From assembly GCA_963921195.1 (NCBI GenBank), contig OY992536.1, forward strand, positions 110,820,778-110,884,777: a DNA stretch of 64,000 nucleotides, given 5' to 3'. Position 1 is the first letter of the stretch. The number at the start of each line of letters is the position of its first letter. A model generated the notes under the pieces. The model saw nothing but the letters and a program-made list of their open reading frames with translations, searched no databases and had not been told where the DNA came from. The stretch is from Pegoplata infirma. Taxonomy: Eukaryota; Arthropoda; Insecta; Diptera; Anthomyiidae. Both the position numbers and the translations under genes were made by a program. This document shows, piece by piece, positions 55,693 to 64,000 of this stretch.

Positions 55693-56440
55693 GGTAAGGG
55701 CCAATAATTGTAATTCAGAAAACCCCATATAAAATTCAGAAAAGCCTAAGTAAAATTCAGAAATCACAATTAAACGTCTCCGAAACAGAAAATGCAAATT
55801 CCTTGTGTCTGCAATTCCAGATCATGTTGGTAACCCTTGCGAAATAATGTAAGAGACAAAAAAGTTGAAAGAAAGTATGAAGTGAGGTTGAGATTGCTAG
55901 AAATAGAATTGTAGTGTTGGAAACTGTCAAAATTTATTCTGTAGAAACTATAAATATTCACATATATAAAAAACAGTTTTTATTAACAAGACAAACCGAC
56001 ATTTAAAATCCTACTGATGATAACACTAACTGGGGTGTTTGAAACCGGTATGGGAAATACCAGAAATGTCTATAATTTTTAGAAATTAAATTTTTCTTCT
56101 GCTTTTTTTTTCAACTTGAACCTTATAACAAATATAATTAAAACCCGTGCTCGATCTGTACTTACAGAAAAAATCAAATACAATTAATTTGTTTTTCTTT
56201 CAAGAGTCTAAGCCTTTTCCAATTAAAATTCAGAAAAGATCAATTGTAGTTCAGAAATTACAACTGAAATTATGAAATCTCAAGTAAAATTCAGAAAAAT
56301 CCCAGTTGAAATTCAGAAATCATATTGAAATCATTCAGAATAGCCCAATTATAATTCCGAAACCACAATTGAATTTTAGAAAAGCGCAATTAAAATTCAG
56401 AAAAGCTCAATTGAAATTCATAAAACACTGATTGAAACTC
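55693..56440. repeat. Minisatellite remnants (AATTCAGAAAAGCCCAATTG)
   Basis: Units at 55700-55775 continue the array broken by the hAT-like element; a second block covers 56215-56440 with about ten units. The 55780-56210 interval is AT-rich and unassigned. Confidence 0.65.
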
Positions 56441-56806
56441 AATTTTGTTTAATTTAAAACTTCCTAAAAAAAAATTTTTTAAAAAGTTTTTTTATGGGAA
56501 CACACACATAAAAATAAACACAATTTTTATTTTATTTGTTGGTTTTGGAAAATTTTTTTAATATTTGTTCAAACATATAAAATTTCTAAAGGGATTGAAC
56601 ATAAATTTTATACAAAACTTGTTAGATTCGTACATTTATTTGTAAAAATGTCTATGTTTTTTTGTAGTTCAAATCTTTTTAGGGCGTACACGTGAGCATC
56701 ACATGTTAAATATTTAAACAAAATCAACTTAAATATCTGAATGTACAAGTTTCTATGTATTTTTTTTTTTATATTTGAAAACTATAGTTAAGATACATAT
56801 GAACAT
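56441..56806. other. AT-rich spacer
   Basis: Nothing recognised. Confidence 0.4.
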
Positions 56807-57354
56807 TAGGGTGGCACAAATTATGACTTTAAAATTTCGTCGATCGCCGGGCAAATTTTAGTCTAAAAACTCTATGACTAAATTTTCAGCCAAATCGGAC
56901 AAAATAAAGCCGTGCCTTTGGAGGGTTAAAGTTGTGCCCCAAAAAAAAATATTTACTCTAAAAACTTTTAATTTTTTTTTAATTTCGACTTCAAAGGATT
57001 TTATCCGCTTTTCTTTTTTTTCAAATTTTATGTATTATCAGAAAAAAAATATTTTTAAATTACATGGCAAATTATCGTTTGTTTTGGTCTAAAAACTCTA
57101 TGTTAAAATTTTTAACCAAATCGGACAGTTTTAAGCCGTGCCGAGGGGTTATAGTTTTTTGTACAAAGTACAAAACAATTTTTTTTTAGAGCCAAACTTT
57201 AACCCCCCAGCGGCACAGGTTAAAATTGTCCGATTTGGGTAAAAACTAAAATATGGAGTTTTTAGACCAAAACGAACCATTATTTGCCCGTCAAAAGTTA
57301 TTTTTTGTGATAATACATAAAATGTGAAAAAGAGCAAAAAAGTGCAGTTTTAAC

Positions 57355-58815
57355 TACTTTTTATGAAAGGTTTCATAAATATAATGAAAAAAATTTCATA
57401 AACTTTTATGAAACTCTTCACAAATATTATGAAATGTTTCATAAATACGATGAAATATTTCATAGATTTTAATTATTTCTTAAATATTCGATAACACAGG
57501 CCATTAAATTTTTAACCCATTGACCAGAGGTTACTTTTCTAAGAGTTTGAATTGCGCTGAATCCGAATCTGGTCACAGAATTTGTCTATCACATAAGGTT
57601 TTCGAGATATCTTAGCTTGAAGTTGAAAAACCCCGTTTTTCGCCATATTCGAGACGTTATAACTGCGAAAATTCACCTTTATTTATAAAACCTGATATGG
57701 CGTCTGAAAGTCCTACAAATTACCTTTTTAATGAATGTTTAACCTTTAAAATACCTTGTTTCATCTCTGAGATATCTTAACCTGAAGTTTTTTCTCGTTT
57801 CGTGACTCTGGATGCGGCTGAAAGTGGTATGTTTTCACTAAACACATCATTTAAATTTCAACGGGCGATATCTCAGCAAATAGAAAGGATATTTAAAGAA
57901 CTCAAAAAGCATTTTTTTGTTTTTTTTTTAATTGGGAATTTAAAACTTTTATAATTTAGTCGTAAAATAAAGGCGAATTTACATTCATAGGAAAAATACC
58001 GTGAATATAGCGAAAACCTAAATTTTTTAAACTTCATGTTAAGATATCTCAGAGAAGAAACAAGATATTACAGACGTTAAACATTTATTTTAAAGGTATT
58101 AAGTATCACTTTCAGACTACATATCAGGTTTTATAATTAAAGGTGAATTCGCAAAATTATGACGTCTCGAAAATGGCGAAAACAGGGTTTTTCAAACTTT
58201 AAGCTAAGATATCTCGAAAACCTGATGTGATGGAGAAATTCTGAGTACAGATTCGGATTCAGCGCAGCTTAAACCCTATCGGGGTTTTGACCTTTTTCAA
58301 AGTTGGTTGGCCTGTGTAATATAAGGAAACTTTTTCATAGTATTTATGAACCACTTATTAAATAAAATACTTAAAATAAATAATATTATTTTTATGAAAT
58401 GTTTTATAGTATTTATGAAACATTTCATAATATTTATGAAACTGTTACATTGGACGAACTTTAAGGACAAGTTTCATTATATTTATGAAAAGCTTTCATA
58501 GTACTTATGAAATGTTTTATTAATAAAGCAAATGCATTATTTTTTTTTAGAAATAAAATTTATGATATTTACATTGGAAGAACTAAAATAAGGAATTAAA
58601 ATTTTAAAAATCGGCTTCAAGAGCTATAATTGTTTGCCCGACTTTCTTAGTGATATTATAAAAAAATCATTTGACACGTTTATGATTTTTTTTTATGAAA
58701 TCATGAAATTTTATGAAGTGCATTTCAAAGACTTTTTTCATAAAACTTCATTATATTTATGAGGGTTTCATAAATATATATTATGTCATAAATATTATGA
58801 AGCATTTTAGCCTCT
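57355..58815. mobile_element. TTTCATAAATA-repeat element, split
   Basis: Arrays of TTTCATAAATATTATGAA variants at 57355-57480 and 58330-58815 flank a separate inverted-repeat element. Together they look like the two subterminal parts of one MITE, similar in design to 15687-16537 (TTCTATGAA type). Confidence 0.5.
57494..58317. mobile_element. Foldback, 824 bp, ACACAGGCC ends
   Basis: Arms: ACACAGGCCA, GCGCTGAATCCGAATCTG, TTTTCGAGATATCTTAGCTT and CGTTTTTCGCCAT are mirrored at the right with few differences. The centre is near 57905. No firm TSD. It splits the TTTCATAAATA-repeat element. Confidence 0.75.
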
Positions 58816-58823
58816 GAGTGTAG

Positions 58824-59272
58824 TAATTTTACAAGATTTTTGCCAATAATTTTGTTATTTTACAAGCTTTTTACCAATAAATTATAAATTTACAATTTTT
58901 TTGAGGCGATAAAATTTACAAGGAAGTTTTGTGACTTTACAAGATTTTTTGCTACCTCATATTTTACGAGGACTTCTAGTAAAAATTAAGAGTTTTTTTT
59001 GTAATTTTACAAGTTTTTACCAAAAAACCTTTAAATTTACAAATTTTTTGGAGCAATAAAACTTACAAAGAATTCTCGTAAATTTACTAGATTTTTTTGT
59101 AAAAAAAACTTGGAAATTTGTAAAATTACAAAAAATATTGTAAAATTACAAAAAAAAAAAAATTAAATTTCGATCGAAAAATTTTTGTTAAAAACAAGGA
59201 AGACTGTAAAATATTGGTAAAATGGGATTACGAGACTTTTTCTTGTAATTTGAAATGTTTTTTTGTGTTTAG
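58824..59272. mobile_element. MITE of TGTAAATTTACAA type, copy 2 (reversed)
   Basis: The same repeats and single-copy phrases as 43802-44228 in reverse (AAAATGGGATTACGAGACTTTTTC, AAATTTCGATC). It ends at TTTTTTTGTGTTTAG. Confidence 0.6.
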
Positions 59273-59598
59273 TACCCGACAAAGATGTGGATATATATCA
59301 TTAAAAGCAATATCTCAGCCAAAATCCTTCAAGTCGAAACCAAAATAAAATTTTGTAAAAAAATGTTCAGAGTAGGACCTCAACGGCCATATATTTTTTT
59401 TTTTTAATTAAAAAAAAAAATGAAAAATCCCAAAAAAATTTTTTTTTGTTAATATGAGAAACAAATTTTTTTGAAGCAAAACTTTAACCCCCCAAAGACA
59501 CGGGTTAGTTTTGTCCGATTTGGCTAAAAAATTATGCATAGAGTTTTTAGACCAAAACGAACCATATTTTGAAAAAAGCCATTATTCGTGCCACCCTA

Positions 59599-60867
59599 AT
59601 ATACATGCATATTTATTTACACAAAAAAGATATAAAAAAGTTTTGTAATACATATTTCGATGGGTTCGGTTTTTTTATAATAATGCTGGGAATGAATATA
59701 TTTTTTTATTGTAAAAAAAAATATAAAAACAATATTACAAAATTTTTTATATATTTATAGTGGTTTTTATTTGGAAGATAATAATAAAAAAAATAGTGAT
59801 ACACATTTTATAGAAATATTTAGAAAAAAAGACCCATGCTAAGATTTTCTAGCAAATAAAACATAAATTATTTTGTTAAATTATAATAAATACAATTTTA
59901 AAACTGAATAAATTATATGTTCATAAAGTTCCATTTTTATACCCTACACTTAGGGGTAGGGTTAATATAACTTTGTATTTAAGTTTGTAACACATATGTC
60001 TGTATGTCTGTTGAAATCACTTTTTAAGTGAAACTACAATAAATAGAGGATTGATTAAAACTTTTAATGAATTGTCATGAAACTAAAATGTGTGTATGTA
60101 AAAATGGATGAAATTGGTTCAGTGGATAGAAATTGAGAACTCAAAGTGCGAAGGAAACATATTAAATTTCTAATGTAAACAATTTTGTAACAATGTAAAC
60201 AATTTTGTACAAACTAGCATGATTTGTGGTTAATTTATTAAAAAAAAAAAAATATCAGGAAAATTCACGAAAACTCCAAGAAAATTGGAAAAAAAATAAA
60301 TCTTTTAGAACAGATGATATCTAATATTTAATAAAATGTGTCATAGCAATGATAAATGAAAATATAATTTTATTTTCATCAGGGTCATTTCATTTTCTCA
60401 TATTTTTTTTATTTTTTAATTTTTGTCACGAAAAAGTGTTTGAAAATTTGTTTAGTTTTCAAAAAAAAAAAACTGACAGTTTCATGTTTTATTTTGTGCA
60501 AAATGTGTGCTAAATAACAAAAATGGAAGTGTTTGTTTTTTTTTTGCTGATTTTCAAAACTTTCAAGTTTTTAATTGTTTTTTTTTTTTTTAGGATTTTG
60601 GGTTAAAGCCATTTTTAGCTAAAAAATCAAACCTTGACCATGCACACTCACAAAAAAAAAAATAATTTCAAATACAAAATGAATTTTTGAAAAATAAAAC
60701 TTGTTGAAATTAGTGTGTAGATAATAAAATATGCTCTATGCAATTAACAAATGCATTCATTCAATTATTGAATCACTTTTTTCCAGCTACTACATAAGTG
60801 TGTGTATTACCAAATGTGTTACAATATTTTTTATTTTTTAAGATTGAAATGCTCTTATGTATGTATA
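59599..60867. other. AT-rich region with a mini-me-like 5' fragment
   Basis: TATACCCTACACTTAGGGGTAGGGT...GTTTGTAACACATATGTCTGTATGTCTG at 59938-60012 resembles a mini-me-like start with a short GTCT stub. The remainder is AT-rich with no gene. Confidence 0.45.
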
Positions 60868-60868
60868 C

Positions 60869-61390
60869 TAGGGTGGGTCAAATTTTTTCGACCCAAAGGC
60901 TCATCGTGATTCTTATTCTATGGGTCATTCTGAGCAAATTTGCCAAAGAAACCATAGCCCTAAAATGATTTTCGAGCCCCCGGATTTTTCAAAATAGGTA
61001 TTTTTTCTAGAAATATTCGAGAATAGAGGCAAAAAAATGCTATTTCCTCTAGCCAAATGAGTATGTGGGGTTTTTTGGGACTCGGAATAAATTTTTGACA
61101 TTCATTTTTATTTTTGAGTGCCGCCAGAGGGCGCTTACGTACATTTTTTTGCGAAAATATACGATATTGTTGTGGAAATAGACGAATTTTGACTTTGTAT
61201 TGAATATATTCAAAATACATACTCGAATTATAAATTGTTAAATCATATTCCATACATTTTGTTCCTTATTCCAGCTTTTCTAAAAAAAAAATCGATAGAT
61301 TTCCAGCTAAGACCTAAATCACATTTTTACCAGCCTTTGAAGGAAGAAAACCTCAAAATCTAGCTGGAAAATCTTATATTAATATTTATA
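60869..61390. mobile_element. One-ended element with TAGGGTGGGTC terminus
   Basis: TAGGGTGGGTCAAATTTTTTCGACCC resembles the TAGGG starts of the hAT-like foldbacks, but no matching right end was found. The body (GAGTGCCGCCAGAGGGCGC) is slightly GC-richer and unrecognised; the 97-codon minus frame has no family features. Confidence 0.35.
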
Positions 61391-61649
61391 ATTTAATTAA
61401 TTAATTAATTTTTGCCGTCAACATCACAAGCCGCACTAACATCAATAAGTACCGAAAGTAGTTTAAAACATATGCCTTCTCACGATGTTCCTGATTTTGG
61501 TATGTCTTCTGATTTGACTGGTCTCAATCTGCCAACTAAATAGGATATTTTAGGATGCTATGTTTTCATATAAAACATTTACTCCTCAAGTGACAGACAA
61601 ATTCCTCGTTTTGTTTCTTATTTACTGAATTCAATTGATTTTTTACCCT

Positions 61650-62408
61650 TTGTAACTACCCAAAATATTCGTCCTAGGCCTACCTTCAAGTATACCGATT
61701 GACTCAGAATTACTTTTTGAGTCGATTCTGTCCGTCTGTCCATCTATCGGTTTAAGCACGATACAGGTCGAAATTTTCAATCAGTTGACTTGAAATTTAG
61801 AACTTTAGCATCTTTTGGCCCAAGGACGAAGCCTATTGAAATTGGAGAAGATCGGTCCATGTTAAGATCTAGCCCCCATACAAACGCCCCCTTTGGATTC
61901 GGATTAAATGACTCTAATAACCGTATTATAATAGATATCGCTTTAAAATTTAGCAGGTAATCAAACTTTGTATGCCCAAATCACCATTGTAAATTTCAAA
62001 GGAATCGGGTCAGTTGTTCTGGTAGTCACCATACAAACCACCATCCCGATATTCGCATAATTCCCTCAAAACTCATAAAAATGGAAATATTTGATAACAA
62101 AATTTATTTTTCGTTGTTAAACGTGTACTTTAGTAACCTAAACAAATCGGAATATAATTGGACCATTTTTGGACTTAGTACCCCGTATAAAAATTTTGAC
62201 CGATATTCAGTTAAATCGGTTTATTGACAAAAAAATTTACCAATTCCACTAAAATTTGATCTGTGTGTGTTCTCTTTACTTAATAAAGATCTAACAAAGG
62301 ACAGATCCAATCGGTCCATGTTTGGACTTGGGACCTACTTTCCGGAAAACACTGGTGTAGGGTATCATATGGTCGGTCTTGACCGACTATAACTTTCTTA
62401 CTTGTTTT
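61650..62408 (+). mobile_element. Mini-me/Helentron-like element, most complete copy
   Basis: It starts TTTGTAACTACCCAAAATATT, has a CTGTCCGTCTGTCC stub of (GTCY)n and CCATACAAACCACCATCCCG, and ends with GTGTAGGGTATCATATGG, a hairpin GGTCGGTC-TT-GACCGACT (62371-62388) and TTACTTGTTTTT. It serves as the uninterrupted reference for the copy at 13726-15576. Confidence 0.75.
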
Positions 62409-62436
62409 TATTAATTACATTTTATATGCACTCACA

Positions 62437-62625
62437 GCAAAATACGGTTGTCTCAACCGTAGAAGGTTCCAACCTCAGATTGAGGTTGCGGCAACCGGTA
62501 AATATACGGTTGTAGCAACCGACAATTTACAGTTGTAGCAACCGGCAAATTCCGGTTGCAGCAACCTCAAATAACGACATTTGCCGGTTGTAGCAACCGT
62601 ATTGCCGGTTGCTCCAACCAGAGCT
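62437..62625. repeat. Array of palindromic CGGTTGTAGCAACCG motifs
   Basis: About eight partly overlapping copies of CGGTTGYARCAACCG with variable spacing. It starts after CACAGCAAAATACGG and ends at CCAACCAGAGCTGTG: CACAGC and GCTGTG could be the TIRs of a small element. The same motif is seen degraded near 40190-40400. Confidence 0.65.
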
Positions 62626-62835
62626 GTGTTTGATATATTTTCGATAGTATGCCAAAATACAAAATAAAATTCCAAAAATTAAACACATTTTTTAATTTTT
62701 TTTTTTGCTTTTTTTTATTGTTTGAAAAAAAAAATATAGTTATATTAGTGACTTATACTAAAAATACTAAACCAAATGTTACATTTTAGGTGGTTTTAAT
62801 TCGTTTGCTAAAAATCCGATACAAAGAATTCTTCT
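62626..62835. other. AT-rich spacer
   Basis: Nothing recognised. Confidence 0.4.
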
Positions 62836-64000
62836 TCTCAGAATCTGAGACTTTTTCTAAAGGGAAAATGTCTCAGAATCTGAAACTTTTTCTAAAGGTA
62901 AAATGTCTCAAAATCTGAGAATTTTTCTTTAGGAGAAATGTCTCAGAATCTGATACATTTTCTAAAGGAAAAGTATTTCAGAATCTGGTCTTTTTTTTAT
63001 GAGAAAAATAACTCTGAATCTGAGAGTTTTTCTATAGGAAAAATCTGATTTTTTTCCATAATAAAAATGTCCCAGAAAAACTCATATATTCAGAGTCATT
63101 TTTTCTATAGAAAAAGTCGCAGATTCTGAGACAGTTTTTCTACAGAAAAAGTTTCAGATTCTGAGAAAGTTTTTCTGTAGAAAACGTCTCAGATTCTGAG
63201 ACAGTTTTTCTGTAGAAAACGTCTCAGATTCTGAGACAGTTTTTCTATAGAAAAAGTCTCAGATTCTAAAACATTTTTTTTTATAGAAATAGTCTCAGAT
63301 TTTGAGACATTTTTCTATAGAAAAAGTATCAGATTCTGAGATATTTTTTATGTAGAAAATGTCTCAGATTCTGAGACATTTTTTTATATAAAAAAATTTC
63401 AGATTCTGAGACATTTTTTCTATACAAAAAGTCTCAGATTCTAAAACATTTTTCCTATAGAAGAAGTCTCAGATTTTTAGACATTTTTTCTATAGAAAAG
63501 GTCTCAGATTCTGAGACATTTTTCTATAGAAACAGTTTCAGATTCTGAGACATTTTTTCTATAGAAAAAGATCCAGATTCTGAAACATTTTTTCTATAGA
63601 AAAAGTCTCAGATTCTGAGACATTTTTTCTATAGAAAAAGTCTCAGATTCTGAGATATTTTTTCTATAGAAAAAGTCTCAGATTCTGAGACATTTTTTCT
63701 ATAGAAAAAGTCTCAGATTCTGAGACATTTTTTCTATAGAAAAAGTCTCAGATTCTGAGACATTTTTTCTATAGAAAAAGTCTCAGATTCTGAGACATTT
63801 TTTCTATAGAAAAAGTCTCAGATTCTGAGACATTTTTTCTATAGAAAAAGTCTCAGATTCTGAGACATTTTTTCTATAGAAAAAGTCTCAGATTCTGAGA
63901 CATTTTTTCTATAGAAAAAGTCTCAGATTCTGAGACATTTTTTCTATAGAAAAAGTCTCAGATTCTGAGACATTTTTTCTATAGAAAAAGTCTCAGATTC
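62836..64000. repeat. 35-bp satellite array, running off the window
   Basis: The consensus unit is TCTCAGATTCTGAGACATT followed by TTTTCTATAGAAAAAG. Each unit has two palindromes: TCTCAG-ATT-CTGAGA and the perfect TTTTTCTATAGAAAAA. About 33 units are visible. The first six or so (to about 63060) are in the opposite orientation and diverged; from 63600 on they are almost identical. The array is not complete at base 64000. Confidence 0.92.

Larger units (their letters stand above)
56807..59598. mobile_element. hAT-like foldback with nested elements, 2.8 kb
   Basis: The ends TAGGGTGGCACAAATTATG and CATTATTCGTGCCACCCTA are inverted, and the arms share CCAAATCGGACAAAA, AGCCGTG/CACGGGTT and CTAAAAACTCTATG. 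Flanks ATGAACAT and ATATACAT agree at six of eight, compatible with an old 8-bp duplication. A further small inverted repeat with the same phrases spans 57000-57330. The interior holds two more element types (57494-58317, 58824-59272) and TTTCATAAATATTATGAA repeats. Confidence 0.65.

Noticed and set aside
62836..64000. CRISPR-like array because of regular palindromic repeats
   Set aside because: Units are directly adjacent without unique spacers, and the context is a eukaryotic genome; it is a satellite.

Overview
The window looks like transposon-rich, AT-rich intergenic or heterochromatic DNA from a higher fly (Diptera, Brachycera; a calyptrate is my guess). The reasons are R1-type, LOA-type and RTE-type LINEs, mini-me/DINE-like elements carrying (GTCY)n microsatellites and ending in ACTTGTTTT, and hundreds of short A/T runs. 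I see no credible host protein-coding gene, no intact tRNA or rRNA gene and no LTR retrotransposon. All long reading frames belong to mobile elements or are artefacts of a tetranucleotide repeat.

Bases 1-10100 hold the best-preserved genes. A complete two-ORF LINE of the R1 clade (gag-like ORF1 1226-2521, endonuclease/reverse transcriptase ORF2 2518-5490) lies between (ACAT)n runs. It is followed by its poly(A), 760 bp of pure (CATA)n, then a second, 5'-truncated element of a related but clearly different subfamily (ORF2 6426-9245), its poly(A), and 640 bp more (CATA)n. The layout matches the Waldo group, which targets (ACAY)n microsatellites. The array abuts the 3' end of a minus-strand RTE-like fragment (10101-10585) whose tail may have seeded the microsatellite.

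Bases 10100-27200 are nested non-autonomous DNA transposons. Terminal inverted repeats (TIRs) and target-site duplications (TSDs) can be read directly for a 947-bp foldback with an 8-bp TSD (11566-12512), a 6.5-kb foldback with a 5-bp TSD and Transib-type ends (18141-24619), and a 1.9-kb foldback with an 8-bp TSD inside it (22062-23928). Mini-me/Helentron-like elements and a TA-flanked MITE carrying two tRNA-like sequences lie among them.

Bases 27200-32200 are two nested minus-strand LINEs: a degenerate LOA/I-like element with RNase H, interrupted by a 5'-truncated but open jockey/CR1-group element. Their junction makes a chimeric 963-codon frame. Bases 32700-35420 are another hAT-like foldback. 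Bases 36400-43500 hold decayed RNase H-bearing LINE fragments, including a second copy of the LOA-like element. Bases 43600-62400 are again MITEs, foldbacks and mini-me-like elements, with hAT-like foldbacks at 52971-55692 and 56807-59598. The window ends inside a 35-bp satellite (62836-64000) that becomes more homogeneous toward the right edge and continues beyond it.

Taken together, five or six unrelated-looking foldback families share the same terminal logic (ends starting TAG, 8-bp duplications). Several insertions can be dated against each other by nesting, and two filled/empty site pairs inside the window confirm insertion boundaries.
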